The notes: a model not told the origin generated them from the sequence alone. Positions 28,820 through 38,797 are shown, numbered from the stretch's first letter. The stretch: DNA of 64,000 bases from an uncultured Prochlorococcus sp. (GCA_902538515.1 CACBFH010000003.1:23244-87243); one strand, 5' to 3'. Numbers and translations are program-made.

Positions 28820-31123
28820 GTGAAAAATATGAAAAACATTCAATTAAGCATTACAGGAATGAAATGCGGGGGTTGTGTTAGTACTGTTGAAAAAATATTA
28901 AATAAATCTGATGGAATTGAAAATGTTTCTGTCAACTTACTAACTGAAAGTGCATATTTTGAAATTAACCAGAAACATATAGATATAGATACAATCCTCA
29001 AAAATCTAAAAGAAAGTGGTTTTCCATCAAAGATTTACATAAACGACCTTTCAAAAAAAATAAATAAGGCAGAATTAGAAAAAAAAAAGACGTGGAATAA
29101 TCAATGGAAAAAACTTACTTTTGCTTTATTACTTTTATTATTTTCAGGTTTAGGTCATCTAGCAGAGGGAAGATATATAAATTTTCCAATATTAGGTAAT
29201 ATATTTTTTCACGCTTCATTAGCAACATTAGCTCTATTATTTCCTGGCAGAGAAATAATTATTAATGGATTTAAATCATTTATAAAGAACCGTCCGGATA
29301 TGGATTCTTTAGTAGCTCTTGGAGTATCTAGCGCATACATAACAAGTCTTCTATCCTTAATATTTCCTGCAACTGGTTTTCCTTGTTTTTTTAATGAACC
29401 AGTTATGCTGTTAGGTTTTATATTGATTGGACGTTTCTTAGAGGAAAGAGCAAGATACCAAACTGGTTCATCTATTGGAGAGTTATTAGACCTTCAACCT
29501 GAAATGGCTAATATCTACACAAAAGATAATCAAATACTCTCAATAAGAGTGAACACTTTAAGACCTGATCAAGAAATTCAAGTTTTAGCAGGAGACAGAG
29601 TACCTGCTGACTGCATTGTTACTCAAGGCAATTCATATGTTGATGTTTCACATATTACTGGAGAATCCAAACCTATCGAGATAAAAGAAGGCGAATATCT
29701 ATCTAATGGTTCTTTAAATCTTAATTCAACTCTTAGACTTAAAGTAATAAAGGTCGGAGGGGATTCTTCTCTTGCAAAACTAGTAAATCTTATTGAGTCT
29801 GTAAACGCTAGAAAACCCCGCATTCAAAGTATTGCTGATGAAATTGCAGGCAAATTTACTTACTTTGTACTTCTTTTTGCTACTTTAACCTTCTTCTTTT
29901 GGTGGAAGGGGGCAAAAAATATCTGGCCAGATTTATTAAGTAATAAACATCAATTCATCACTCACTCAAGCCATACACTTCATAGTTCACTTGGTAGTAA
30001 TGCTGAGAATTTCCTTAGTTTAGCCATTCAACTATCAATTGCTGTTTTAGTAATAGCCTGTCCTTGTGCATTAGGTTTAGCCACCCCAACTGTAATAACT
30101 GTCGCATCAGGTAAAGCAGCAAAAAAAGGGGTTTTATTTAAAGGCGGGGACAAAATTGAGATGGCTTCAAAAATTAATTGCATTATTTTTGATAAGACAG
30201 GTACCTTAACTAAAGGTAAGCCTTTCATTGTTGATTACAAAAATAATGATGATCATTCATTTTTATTAAAAATAGCCGCAAGTTTAGAAAAGGAAAGTAG
30301 ACATCCAATCGCAGATGCCCTAATTCAAGAGGCAAAAAAACAAAATTTAAGTTTATTGCCAATAAAAAAAATTTTCACTCATTCAGGTCGAGGTATTTCT
30401 GGAGAACTAGAGTCAATTGAAGGACTAATTAATATTGGAAATATTGAATGGCTACTAAGTAAAGGAATAATTATTGATAGTGATGCAAAAAAAGTCATTG
30501 AAAATGAAGAGACAAAAACAAACACTATCATTGGAGTAAGTATCAAAGATAAGTTATTAGGGTTTATCTTCCTAGGAGATTTACTCAGAGATGATTCTAT
30601 TCAAACAGTTCAAAATTTAAGAAAAAACAAATTTACAATTAATATTTTAAGTGGAGATAGGAAACAAACAGTTTTAGCTTTAGCAAAAAAAATTGGTTTT
30701 AAAGAAACAGAAGTAAAATGGGATCTTCTTCCTGAAATGAAGCTTAAGACTATAGAAAAATTAAAAAAAAATAACAAAGTAGCAATGATTGGTGATGGAA
30801 TTAATGATGTCCCAGCCTTAGCATCCTCAGACTTAGGAATTGCGGTGGGATCAGGAACTCAAATAGCAAAGGCAAATGCAGATGTAGTATTAATGGGAGA
30901 TCAACTAAATGGATTACCATACTCCTTCAATCTTGCAAAAAAAACTATAAGAAAAATAAAGCAAAATCTAACATGGGCTTTTGGTTACAACTTACTAGCT
31001 ATACCCTTAGCAGCAGGCATTTTGTTCCCTAAATACGGAATTCTTCTTACTCCCTCAATAGCAGCATTATTGATGGCTATTAGCTCTATTACAGTTGTAA
31101 TTAATGCTTTATCTTTGGATTAA
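28820..31123 (+). CDS. Copper-translocating P-type ATPase
   Basis: Moves Cu(I) across a membrane (CtaA/PacS/CopA type), supplying plastocyanin and cytochrome oxidase or exporting excess. The N-terminal HMA domain has GMKCGGC with C16 and C19. Later features are TGES, the ion-binding C414-P415-C416, the phosphorylation site D458-[13 protein letters not shown] and [10 protein letters not shown]. The protein has 767 residues. A His-rich loop (residues about 375-392) precedes the CPC helix. The start is GTG 28820, with an ATG at 28829 as alternative. Whether it acts as importer (CtaA/PacS) or exporter is not decided by the sequence. It is divergent from ycf3 and abuts tmk. Confidence 0.93.
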   Translation: MKNMKNIQLSITGMKCGGCVSTVEKILNKSDGIENVSVNLLTESAYFEINQKHIDIDTILKNLKESGFPSKIYINDLSKKINKAELEKKKTWNNQWKKLTFALLLLLFSGLGHLAEGRYINFPILGNIFFHASLATLALLFPGREIIINGFKSFIKNRPDMDSLVALGVSSAYITSLLSLIFPATGFPCFFNEPVMLLGFILIGRFLEERARYQTGSSIGELLDLQPEMANIYTKDNQILSIRVNTLRPDQEIQVLAGDRVPADCIVTQGNSYVDVSHITGESKPIEIKEGEYLSNGSLNLNSTLRLKVIKVGGDSSLAKLVNLIESVNARKPRIQSIADEIAGKFTYFVLLFATLTFFFWWKGAKNIWPDLLSNKHQFITHSSHTLHSSLGSNAENFLSLAIQLSIAVLVIACPCALGLATPTVITVASGKAAKKGVLFKGGDKIEMASKINCIIFDKTGTLTKGKPFIVDYKNNDDHSFLLKIAASLEKESRHPIADALIQEAKKQNLSLLPIKKIFTHSGRGISGELESIEGLINIGNIEWLLSKGIIIDSDAKKVIENEETKTNTIIGVSIKDKLLGFIFLGDLLRDDSIQTVQNLRKNKFTINILSGDRKQTVLALAKKIGFKETEVKWDLLPEMKLKTIEKLKKNNKVAMIGDGINDVPALASSDLGIAVGSGTQIAKANADVVLMGDQLNGLPYSFNLAKKTIRKIKQNLTWAFGYNLLAIPLAAGILFPKYGILLTPSIAALLMAISSITVVINALSLD

Positions 31124-31762
31124 ATGAAAGGAAAGTTTATCGTTATTGAGGGTATTGATGGATGTGGTAAAACCACCCAAATAAATGAATTATCTAAATG
31201 GCTACCCAATAGTGGTCTAATAAAGAAAGGGTCTAAATTAATCACAACTAGAGAGCCAGGAGGCAGTCATTTAGGAAAAAAACTTAGAGGACTAATTCTT
31301 GATAATAATGAAAATAATAAGCCTTCATCTCTTGCGGAATTATTGCTTTATTCTGCAGATAGAGCTGAACACGTTTCCAAAATTATTTCACCTGCTTTAA
31401 ATAATAATAATTGGGTAATAAGTGATAGATTTTCCGATTCTACTCTGGCTTATCAAGGTTATGGAAGAAATATAAATTTAGAAATAATTAAAAATATTGA
31501 ATCTATTGTATGTCAAGGAGAATCTCCTGATCTCACTTTCTTCTTAGAAATCTCTCCAGAGGAGAGCATACTAAGAAGAAAAAATGAAATTCCAGACAGA
31601 ATAGAATCAGAAGGTATTAGATTTTTAGAAAAAGTAAATGAAGGATTCAAATTAATTGCCAAACAAAAAAACTGGAAAGTAATATCTGCTTCACAAAATA
31701 TTAAAACTATTTCTAATCAAATTAAAGAGACTTTGCTAAACAATTTTTCTAATAACAAATGA
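31124..31762 (+). CDS. tmk: Thymidylate kinase
   Basis: Phosphorylates dTMP to dTDP. The P-loop is [12 protein letters not shown] (residues 8-19), the dTMP-binding DR sits in [19 protein letters not shown], and TREPGG and LFFLE-like TFFLEISPE follow. The length of 212 is standard. The ATG follows the Cu-ATPase stop directly, and the last 4 bases (ATGA) overlap holB, so the three genes are translationally linked. Confidence 0.95.
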   Translation: MKGKFIVIEGIDGCGKTTQINELSKWLPNSGLIKKGSKLITTREPGGSHLGKKLRGLILDNNENNKPSSLAELLLYSADRAEHVSKIISPALNNNNWVISDRFSDSTLAYQGYGRNINLEIIKNIESIVCQGESPDLTFFLEISPEESILRRKNEIPDRIESEGIRFLEKVNEGFKLIAKQKNWKVISASQNIKTISNQIKETLLNNFSNNK

Positions 31763-32721
31763 TTGAGCTTAAAAAAGATAATTTTTTCTTGAATGAAGAA
31801 GTCAATATCTGTCTTAACAACATAATTAAAAAAAAATCATTTGCTAATGGTTACATATTTTATGGCGCTGAAGGAGTAGGCAAAAAGCAAACTGCACTTA
31901 GGTTTATAAAAGAAATCTTTAAACAATCTTCACCAATCGAGAATACTGAAGAGATTATTATCAAAAATAACCATCCTGATTTTCTAGTTATCGAACCTGA
32001 ACCTCTTTTGGCAACTAAAAGTCCAAAAAATTCTGATCTTGGAAAAACAATAAAAAGTAGATCTGAGATTATTAAGATCGCTCAAATACGTAATATCAAA
32101 ACTTTTCTTAGTCAGAAATCAATAAACTCAGAAAAAAAAATTGTATTAATTATTGATGCACACTTCTTAAACGAAGCAGCCTCAAATTGCCTTTTAAAAA
32201 CCTTAGAAGAACCTAGTAATGGCATTTTTATTTTACTAACATCTCAATTAAATCTCCTCTTAGATACGATCATCTCAAGATGTCAATTAGTCAGATTTAG
32301 ATCCTTTTCAAGTAAACAAATAAAGTCTATTTTAAAAGATTATTTAGATACCTCAAAATTAAACATTAATACAAACTTAAAATTTGAAGATTTAATAAAT
32401 TCTGCAAATGGATCTCCACATCAATTATTGAAAAATATTGAAATTTGGAATGATTTTTCAGATGAAATTATCAGTAAATTAGATTCTCCAATAAAAAATA
32501 GTCTTGAAATAATAGAAATATCTAAATTAATATCTGAAAAATTAGAAATTTATCAACAGATTTATTTAGTCAACTTAATCCAAACTATTTGGTGGAGGAA
32601 TACAAAAAACATTGGTTTAGCTAAAAAACTTGAGAATTTAAAATATCTCTTAAGAAAAAACATTCAACCAAGGTTGGCATGGGAAATTACTTTTTTAAAA
32701 ATTTTAATGGAAAATATATGA
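31759..32721 (+). CDS. holB: DNA polymerase III delta-prime subunit
   Basis: Clamp-loader subunit. The modified P-loop [16 protein letters not shown] (residues 35-50) and the switch region [20 protein letters not shown] with SRCQLVRF are typical. It has 320 residues. The start overlaps tmk by 4 bases, a frequent tmk-holB arrangement. The C-terminal half is weakly conserved, as usual. It ends 2 bases before the convergent rpaA stop. Confidence 0.88.
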   Translation: MIELKKDNFFLNEEVNICLNNIIKKKSFANGYIFYGAEGVGKKQTALRFIKEIFKQSSPIENTEEIIIKNNHPDFLVIEPEPLLATKSPKNSDLGKTIKSRSEIIKIAQIRNIKTFLSQKSINSEKKIVLIIDAHFLNEAASNCLLKTLEEPSNGIFILLTSQLNLLLDTIISRCQLVRFRSFSSKQIKSILKDYLDTSKLNINTNLKFEDLINSANGSPHQLLKNIEIWNDFSDEIISKLDSPIKNSLEIIEISKLISEKLEIYQQIYLVNLIQTIWWRNTKNIGLAKKLENLKYLLRKNIQPRLAWEITFLKILMENI

Positions 32722-32723
32722 AT

Positions 32724-33515
32724 TTAATCTACTGCAGAATTTATCAAATCAGGATTTTTTGCTTCAATAAACTCTTGCCTAGCAGTTTCAACTTGAGAAC
32801 CTATAGGTAACTCAAGACAATATCCAGCACCGTAAACAGTTTTTATATAAATAGGTTTGCGTGGATCGGGTTCAAGTTTAGTGCGTAAGTGTCTAATATG
32901 AACTCTTATTGTCTCAATATCATCATCAGGTTCATATCCCCATACTTCTTTAAGGATTAATGCTGGTGATACAGTTTGACCATGTCTCTGCAAAAGACAA
33001 TGAAGCAGTTCAAATTCAAGGTGCGTTAATCTAACAGGAGATTCAAACCATATAGCTTCAAATCTTTCCGGAACAAGAGTTAAAGGGCCATAATTTAATA
33101 TCTCTTGCTGGTTACTAGAATTTAATTGTGCTCTGTTAGTTCTTCTTAATAAAGCTTTTATGCGTACGTGTAATTCTTCTAAATCGAATGGTTTAGTAAT
33201 GTAATCATCTGCTCCAGAATTAAACCCAGTAACTTTATCTTTAAGGCCTCCTAACGCAGTTATCATCAAAATTGGTATGTTTGATGTTCTTTCATCTCTT
33301 CTTAGTCGCTGGCATAAAGTTAAACCATCAACACTTGGTAACATTAAATCCAAAAGTATTAAGTCTGGTGAATATTGAAGAGCTAATGCTTGTCCTTTAA
33401 TTCCATCTTCAGCTTTTTGGACATCGAAACCAGAGTGTTCTAAATGTCTAGCCACCAAATCACGCATATCACGATCGTCTTCAATTAAAAGGATTGAAAT
33501 TTTCATATTTTTCAA
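32724..33515 (-). CDS. rpaA: OmpR-type response regulator RpaA
   Basis: Output regulator of the cyanobacterial clock (phosphorylated by SasA). The receiver domain has D13-D14, phospho-acceptor D56 in [17 protein letters not shown] and [10 protein letters not shown]. The DNA-binding wing includes [39 protein letters not shown] and [13 protein letters not shown]. These last segments are the RpaA type rather than RpaB. The 263 residues include a short C-terminal tail after the ELP motif. The start is ATG 33515; an ATG at codon 4 is also possible. The upstream region is a long gap (see 33516..33909). Confidence 0.93.
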   Translation of the reverse strand: MKNMKISILLIEDDRDMRDLVARHLEHSGFDVQKAEDGIKGQALALQYSPDLILLDLMLPSVDGLTLCQRLRRDERTSNIPILMITALGGLKDKVTGFNSGADDYITKPFDLEELHVRIKALLRRTNRAQLNSSNQQEILNYGPLTLVPERFEAIWFESPVRLTHLEFELLHCLLQRHGQTVSPALILKEVWGYEPDDDIETIRVHIRHLRTKLEPDPRKPIYIKTVYGAGYCLELPIGSQVETARQEFIEAKNPDLINSAVD

Positions 33516-33909
33516 CTATTAAATTAAAATTAAATTTTAGTATTACGATTCTCTCAAGAATTTATAAAGATTGCTGAATTACTGTAAACAATTTTATCAA
33601 TTAGATTTATCAAATAACTCCGTAATAGCAATGGATTAGATAGAAAATGCGAATTTTAAAAAAGTTGAAATTTTAGAATTTCTTTCGATTCTATTTACTT
33701 TTTCTTAATAATCAAAGGAATATTAGAAACAAATAATGGTTCAAATTGAAAGAATATCTAATTCAGATTGTCATTATAAGGTTTAGAAAAATTGAATTAA
33801 ATGGAGATTTTCAGTTTTCAAATAGGAATTAACTAAGTTTAAAATTATTAATTTCTTCAAAATGTTTAAACTCATAATTTTGTCTATATTATTAAAAATT
33901 TAAGTATCT
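33516..33909. other. 394-base noncoding stretch upstream of rpaA
   Basis: No gene longer than about 16 codons is seen. The sequence is extremely A+T-rich and contains a short AT hairpin (33667..33682) and no recognisable RNA motif. It is the 5' flank of rpaA (minus strand) and also precedes the orphan 119-codon gene (plus strand). It therefore probably holds both promoters and may hold a small RNA that cannot be identified by eye. Confidence 0.5.
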
Positions 33910-34269
33910 ATGAAAAAGAAGTCGGTTATCTATTCAGATTTATCAAAAAAACAACTAGAAACTCTTAAAGAACTATACATTCAAAAAAAAGTTGAATCGA
34001 TGAGTCATCAAGAACTTAAACAATATGTATTAGAAATTATTTCTCATCAAATAAATGATACTATTGGCAAAGAAGAGGAAATGGAAGCATGGAGAGAAAT
34101 GTCAGATTTTTTTGGAGAACAATTTGAAATAAATATCTTAGAAATACAAACAAAATACATTGACGAAAAAAACGTAATTGAAACAGAAATAGATTCTCAG
34201 AAGCAAAGAATAGAATTACTTGAAAGGAATAATTTGGATCAAGAGAAAAAGGATATGTGGGATGACTAG
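33910..34269 (+). CDS. Hypothetical protein, 119 aa, charged helical
   Basis: A 119-residue soluble protein rich in Lys, Glu, Gln and Asp. The N-terminal SDLSKKQLETLKELYIQKKV and SHQELKQYVLEIISHQINDT suggest alpha-helices; a likely coiled coil (ETEIDSQKQRIELLERNN) precedes the tail DMWDD. It resembles a family I remember from Prochlorococcus and its cyanophages (DUF7326-like), but this is a weak recollection. No function is known. It is isolated between two noncoding stretches next to tRNA-Asn, which is a position typical for flexible genes. Confidence 0.7.
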   Translation: MKKKSVIYSDLSKKQLETLKELYIQKKVESMSHQELKQYVLEIISHQINDTIGKEEEMEAWREMSDFFGEQFEINILEIQTKYIDEKNVIETEIDSQKQRIELLERNNLDQEKKDMWDD

Positions 34270-34540
34270 AATTTCCTGAATGTTGTATTTATTCAAATGA
34301 TATAAACAAAAATATTTCTTATTTTTAAAAATGAAAATCAATCAAAGAGATTTTTTATGGAGAATTTAGTAGATGTTCTAATTACTGTTCTAAAAAATAC
34401 AATCTAAATTTTGTATTATTTAGTACCTATTGATAACTTTTTTATTTTTGATGTTCTATATACTGTTATTAATACTATATCAAATAAGCTGAATTATATC
34501 TTCGGCTTACCAATATTCGGCAAAAAAGAGATCAAAGAAA
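34270..34540. other. Noncoding stretch between orphan ORF and tRNA-Asn terminator
   Basis: About 270 bases without a credible gene; the two longest reading frames here are under 17 codons. It contains no visible tRNA-end duplication that would mark an attachment site. Together with 33516..33909 it makes this the least dense part of the window. Confidence 0.5.
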
Positions 34541-34569
34541 TAAAAAAGTCACCTTTTTAGGGTGACTTT
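34541..34569 (-). terminator. Rho-independent terminator of tRNA-Asn
   Basis: Inverted repeat aaagtcacc (34545..34553) / ggtgacttt (34561..34569) with a 7-base loop. Read on the minus strand, the stem is followed by a run of six T. It lies 24 bases beyond the 3' end of tRNA-Asn and is therefore its likely terminator. On the plus strand a T-run follows some 5 bases later, so it may also stop weak transcription from the left. Confidence 0.75.
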
Positions 34570-34593
34570 AGATTACTTTTTTGAAATTATAAA

Positions 34594-34665
<72 letters not shown>

Positions 34666-34675
34666 ATATAAAGTG

Positions 34676-34705
34676 AATTTAGCTCTTTAAAGTACCTTAT
34701 GACAA
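34676..34705 (-). promoter_or_regulatory. Probable sigma-70 promoter of tRNA-Asn
   Basis: On the minus strand a TTGTCA (34705..34700) is separated by 18 bases from TAAATT (34681..34676), 10 bases upstream of the mature tRNA. The -35 element is close to consensus; the -10 element matches 4 of 6 positions. Spacing and location are good, but no experiment supports it. Confidence 0.4.
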
Positions 34706-34714
34706 GTACAAGAG

Positions 34715-35401
34715 TTAATTATATTGAAATTTTGATGGTTCTTGCCAACTAGATAAATTACCATTTTTCAACTCTGCTACTGCATCAGCATAAGTTAATT
34801 CTTCATAACGATGAGTAATCCACAAAGCTGATAAAGGTTTTTTACGGTCACTTGTAAGATTTTTAATAGTTTTTAAAACTTTTAATTGGCTGGTTTGATC
34901 AAGTAACGCTGTAGGCTCGTCTAAAAGAATAAAATTTCTATTACTAATCAGAGCGCATGCAATAGTTAAGCGTTGTTTTTGTCCACCGCTCAAAGTATGA
35001 ACTGGCCTTTTTTCAAAACCAGTCATTCCAACCTGATCAAGCACATATTCAATTTTTTTATTAATTTCATTTTGACTTATATTCTGATTAATATTAATCA
35101 GAAGTTCACTCCTACAATTTGGCATCAATATTTGATGATCAGGGTTTTGAAATACCATGCCAATATTTGCATTAGAGTCAATGACGCCATTTTTGGGTTT
35201 GATTATTCCATTAATTAATTTTAAAAGAGTACTTTTTCCACTTCCGTTTTTACCTACGACCATCCAAAATCCAGGTTTTTTTATTGAGAAGTTACATTTA
35301 AAAATTAAATTTTCTTTTTCTCCAAGATATGAAAAAGAAACATCTTTGAATTTAATATGAGGTATTTCATTTTCAAGGGAATCTCGCATTAATTCTATCA
35401 A
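34715..35401 (-). CDS. ABC transporter ATPase, ECF/cobalt type
   Basis: A 228-residue nucleotide-binding domain: Walker A VVGKNGSGKSTLLK (about 49-62), Q-loop VFQNPDHQILMP, signature HTLSGGQKQRLTIA, Walker B FILLDEPTALLD and switch His ITHRYEEL. The VFQNPDxQ Q-loop is characteristic of energy-coupling-factor (EcfA/CbiO) ATPases for vitamins or metals. No S-component or T-component lies alongside, so the substrate is unknown. The first 4 bases overlap the UPF0367 stop. Confidence 0.85.
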   Translation of the reverse strand: MIELMRDSLENEIPHIKFKDVSFSYLGEKENLIFKCNFSIKKPGFWMVVGKNGSGKSTLLKLINGIIKPKNGVIDSNANIGMVFQNPDHQILMPNCRSELLININQNISQNEINKKIEYVLDQVGMTGFEKRPVHTLSGGQKQRLTIACALISNRNFILLDEPTALLDQTSQLKVLKTIKNLTSDRKKPLSALWITHRYEELTYADAVAELKNGNLSSWQEPSKFQYN

Positions 35402-35670
35402 TCTATGTTGAGAGAAAATCCTGGCCTTTTAGCTCCTCCTGCTACTGATGATTTTTCATATATCTGAACAGAAATGATTTCTTTAGCTCTTACAGCAATT
35501 AATTTATCTTTCACTTTGTCACAACTTAATTCGATCAAGTTTGTGGATTCTAAAGTTTCATTCATAGAACTTTTTATTTCATCATAAATTCGTTTAACAT
35601 CATCAAATTCTTTCTTCTGAATTGAAAGTGGAAAAGGTGAATATCTCAGACTTAGTTCTAACGAATACAT
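35398..35670 (-). CDS. UPF0367 family protein
   Basis: A 90-residue cyanobacterial protein of unknown function. It begins MYSLELSLRYSPFPLSIQ and ends EKSSVAGGAKRPGFSLNID, segments I recognise from the UPF0367 family of picocyanobacteria. The frame is open two codons further (ATG at 35676), but the ATG at 35670 gives the family start. Its conserved Gly/Arg-rich tail suggests binding of a partner. It overlaps the ECF ATPase gene by 4 bases; the two are cotranscribed. Confidence 0.85.
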   Translation of the reverse strand: MYSLELSLRYSPFPLSIQKKEFDDVKRIYDEIKSSMNETLESTNLIELSCDKVKDKLIAVRAKEIISVQIYEKSSVAGGAKRPGFSLNID

Positions 35671-35823
35671 AATCATAATAAAGACTTCCTTTTATATTAC
35701 TAAATATTTTTTCTCAGGAAGTTATTTAAATTAAATTCTTTTGAGAAAATTATATAAAAGATCTTTAAATACAATTATTATGAATATTAGGAGAATTTAT
35801 TTTGCATTTTAAAAAATAATTGC

Positions 35824-36792
35824 ATGGAAATAGCAAATGATATAACTTCACTAGTTGGAAATACCCCATTAGTTAAATTAAATCGAATCAAAAAGTATTT
35901 TGATTGTTATCCAGAAATAATAGCCAAATTAGAAAGTTTCAATCCATCAGCGTCCGTTAAGGATCGGATCGCTTATTCAATGTTATGTAAAGCTGAAGAA
36001 GAAGGTTCGATAACGCCAGATAAAACAACGTTAATTGAAGCAACTAGTGGAAATACTGGCATCGCATTAGCAATGGTTGCTGCAGCAAAAGGCTATAAAT
36101 TGATATTAACTATGCCGGATACGATGAGTATCGAGAGAAGGGCAATGTTGAGAGCATATGGAGCTGAATTACAGCTAACACCGGGAAAAGACGGAATGAA
36201 AGGAGCTTTAGATTTAGCTAATGAGTTGTCTTCAACCATTACAAATAGCTATCAATTTAATCAGTTTGAAAACTTTGCTAATCCAGATATCCATGAAAGA
36301 ACGACGGCTCAAGAAATATGGTCCCAATCCAATAACAATTTAGATGGACTAGTTACAGGAGTAGGCACAGGAGGAACAATTACTGGTTGTGCACGTTTTT
36401 TGAAAAAAGTTAATCCAAATTGCAAAATTTATGCAGTAGAGCCTAAAAAAAGTGCTGTGATTTCCGGAGAAAAAGCAGGATCTCATTCGATTCAAGGAAT
36501 TGGCGCAGGTTTCGTACCAAAAGTTCTTGATACTAAATTAATTGATGAAATTATAAAAATAGATGACGATGAAGCATTTTATTATGGGCGTTTATTAGCT
36601 AGATTGGAAGGCCTTTTATCTGGCATCAGCAGCGGTGCAGCTTTAGCAGCAACTATAAAAATCGGCAAAAGAAAAGAACTAATGAATAAAAGATTGATAG
36701 TTATTCTTCCAAGTTTTGGAGAAAGATATTTATCAACAGCAATGTTTGAATCTAATACTTCAATTCAAGCCAGAAAAGATGGTTATCTCTAA
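35824..36792 (+). CDS. cysK: Cysteine synthase A (O-acetylserine sulfhydrylase)
   Basis: PLP enzyme that makes cysteine from O-acetylserine and sulfide. The PLP-binding lysine is K46 in PSASVKDRIAY. The TSGNTG loop is seen as EATSGNTGIALA, and the phosphate loop as TGVGTGGTITG. The length of 322 is usual. The N-terminal LVGNTPLVKL is typical. It is followed by the DnaJ-domain gene after 16 bases. Confidence 0.95.
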   Translation: MEIANDITSLVGNTPLVKLNRIKKYFDCYPEIIAKLESFNPSASVKDRIAYSMLCKAEEEGSITPDKTTLIEATSGNTGIALAMVAAAKGYKLILTMPDTMSIERRAMLRAYGAELQLTPGKDGMKGALDLANELSSTITNSYQFNQFENFANPDIHERTTAQEIWSQSNNNLDGLVTGVGTGGTITGCARFLKKVNPNCKIYAVEPKKSAVISGEKAGSHSIQGIGAGFVPKVLDTKLIDEIIKIDDDEAFYYGRLLARLEGLLSGISSGAALAATIKIGKRKELMNKRLIVILPSFGERYLSTAMFESNTSIQARKDGYL

Positions 36793-36808
36793 TGCATAAT
36801 TTATAAAA

Positions 36809-37486
36809 ATGGAAAAAAATTTATATGAAGAATTAGGTCTCAAACAAAATGCAACCAGAAGTGAAATTAAATCTTCATATCGCGCTTTGGTTAAGAAACA
36901 TCATCCAGATGCAGGCGGCAAGAAAGAACGTTTTCTTGCAATACAAAATGCCTGGGAAACTCTAAATGACCCTATCAAAAAGAAACAATACGATAGCAGT
37001 TTTTCCTTTTCCAGCTCATCATTTGATTCATTAAATGAAAATTGGGAAGAGAAATTTAATTCAAAAAAACATAATTCTTCAATTAAGGACAAAGAAGTTG
37101 AAATATGGATTAAAGAAATTTATAGTCCGATAAATAGATTAATTAGTCAAATCATTAAACCTTTGAATAACGAAATAAAAGAACTATCTGCGGATCCATA
37201 TGATAACGAACTAATGGAAAATTTTTGCAAATATATTATTCTTTCACAAAAGAAAATAGAAAAAGTTGAAAAAATTTATAACAAAAAAATAGTTCCAAAG
37301 TCTATTTCAGCTTTAGGCCTCAATCTTTATCATTGTTTTTCACAAGTTAAAGATGCGCTATCAGAATTTGATAGATATACACAAGGTTACGTAGATAATT
37401 ACTTATTTGATGGCAAAGAAATGATCAAAGAAGCAAAAAGAATACAATCAAAGATGTCTATAGAGAAAAAAAATAAAAACTTTTAG
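36809..37486 (+). CDS. DnaJ-domain protein
   Basis: The N-terminal J-domain (residues 4-65) has YEELGLKQNATRSEIKSSYR and the HPD motif at 32-34, so it can stimulate a DnaK. There is no Gly/Phe region and no zinc-finger domain, so it is a type III (single J) protein. The remaining 150 residues form a cyanobacteria-specific helical region (DKEVEIWIKEIYSPINRLIS) that probably selects the client. It lies 16 bases after cysK, which makes cotranscription likely. Confidence 0.88.
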   Translation: MEKNLYEELGLKQNATRSEIKSSYRALVKKHHPDAGGKKERFLAIQNAWETLNDPIKKKQYDSSFSFSSSSFDSLNENWEEKFNSKKHNSSIKDKEVEIWIKEIYSPINRLISQIIKPLNNEIKELSADPYDNELMENFCKYIILSQKKIEKVEKIYNKKIVPKSISALGLNLYHCFSQVKDALSEFDRYTQGYVDNYLFDGKEMIKEAKRIQSKMSIEKKNKNF

Positions 37487-37497
37487 ATATAAAAATT

Positions 37498-37734
37498 TTA
37501 TTGAGTATATTCTTTAAGTTGATCTAATTTCAACCAAACATCTGGAACAGGTCTGCGCCATCGAACCTGAGCGTATTCGTCTTTGACTGATAAAATCTCT
37601 CCAGGACCTTCAAAGACATAATTAGGTAGATCATCATTACTGGCTAGAGCTTCGATACTTTTTATATAATTTTCTTTATCGACAAAAACTAAGCTTCCTT
37701 TCTTGAGAGGTTTCTTTGGAATAGAATCTGTCAT
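37498..37734 (-). CDS. ndhO: NDH-1 subunit O
   Basis: Small soluble subunit of NDH-1 found only in oxygenic phototrophs. The 78 residues begin MTDSIPKKPLKKGSLVFVD and carry the signature YAQVRWRRPVPDVWLKLDQL. It sits on the hydrophilic arm and in Synechocystis is reported to modulate complex stability and activity. It is monocistronic, converging on the DnaJ gene (11-base gap) and divergent from the TIGR01777 gene. Confidence 0.92.
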   Translation of the reverse strand: MTDSIPKKPLKKGSLVFVDKENYIKSIEALASNDDLPNYVFEGPGEILSVKDEYAQVRWRRPVPDVWLKLDQLKEYTQ

Positions 37735-37870
37735 AATAAATTCAAGAAAGTAATTTGAAGTTTATTATACAAAAACTTGTTTGAAAACTATTAAAAAAAA
37801 TTTATACCGGAATAATAATTACAAACCTCTAAAAAATTTAATAGCCTTAAATGATAAACATTTATAAAGT

Positions 37871-38797
37871 ATGCGTCTTTTACTACTTGGCTGCACTGGA
37901 TTTGTTGGTAAAGAATTAGTACCAACACTTCTCAATGAAAATAACGAAATATACATTGTAAGTAGAAAACCCATTAGTAAATTAAAACTTGATATAGATT
38001 TCAATAAGTTTAAATTTTTTCAAATAGATTTATCAAAAGAGAAAAACTGGAATAACGAAAATCTTCTAAATATTTTAAGAGAGACAGATGGAATTATTAA
38101 CTTGATGGGAGAACCCATAGCAGAAAAAAAATGGACTTCTGAACAAAAACAGGAGATTGAAAATAGTCGTATAAACACCACGAAATTTATGATGAAGACC
38201 CTTAAAAATTTAAAAATAAACCCAAAAGTCATTATAAATGGATCAGCTATAGGTTATTACGGTACAAGTTTGTCTAGTGAATTCACTGAAAATAGTCCTG
38301 GAGGAAAAGACTTTTTATCTAATCTTTGCAAAAAATGGGAAGCGGTCGCCGCTGAAAAACCATTTTTCTCAAGGTTAGTTATTTTTAGAATTGGAATTGT
38401 TCTTGAGAACGACGGAGGAGCATTAGGGAAAATGCTCCCTATATTTAAAGTTGGATTAGGTGGACCAATTGGAGATGGTAAGCAATGGATGAGTTGGATT
38501 CATAGAACTGATTTATGTGCATTAATTATTCAAGCATTAGTTGATAAAAAGTATTCTGGAGTATTTAATGCTGTTGCACCAAATCCAGTATTAATGAGAG
38601 AATTTTCTCAGACTTTAGGCAAATGTCTGAATAGACCTAATTTACTTCCAGTGCCTGGAGCGGTATTAAAAATATTATTAGGAGATGGAGCGAAGGTTGT
38701 TTTAGAAGGACAAAAAGTAATTAGCAGTAAAATCAAAAATTATAATTTTAAATATCCTCTTCTTGAGAAAGCAATTTCCGCCTCCACCAAGAATTAA
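37871..38797 (+). CDS. TIGR01777-type NAD-dependent epimerase
   Basis: A Rossmann-fold short-chain dehydrogenase/epimerase-like protein of the TIGR01777 family (called SulA-like in some annotations). The nucleotide motif is LLLGCTGFVGKELVPTL (residues 3-19). INLMGEPI, the SAIGYYGTS loop and the conserved MSWIHRTDLCALI follow. The 308-residue length is typical. The physiological substrate is unknown. The last 50 bases overlap the convergent small membrane-protein gene. Confidence 0.85.
   Translation: MRLLLLGCTGFVGKELVPTLLNENNEIYIVSRKPISKLKLDIDFNKFKFFQIDLSKEKNWNNENLLNILRETDGIINLMGEPIAEKKWTSEQKQEIENSRINTTKFMMKTLKNLKINPKVIINGSAIGYYGTSLSSEFTENSPGGKDFLSNLCKKWEAVAAEKPFFSRLVIFRIGIVLENDGGALGKMLPIFKVGLGGPIGDGKQWMSWIHRTDLCALIIQALVDKKYSGVFNAVAPNPVLMREFSQTLGKCLNRPNLLPVPGAVLKILLGDGAKVVLEGQKVISSKIKNYNFKYPLLEKAISASTKN

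Noticed and set aside
33667..33682. AT-rich inverted repeat GAAATT-TTAG-AATTTC
   Set aside because: Expected by chance in such A+T-rich sequence; no flanking T-run or conserved RNA motif.
33736..34410. Tiny ORFs of 12-16 codons (e.g. at 33736 and 34357) in the gene-poor patch
   Set aside because: Too short, no recognisable motif or start context.
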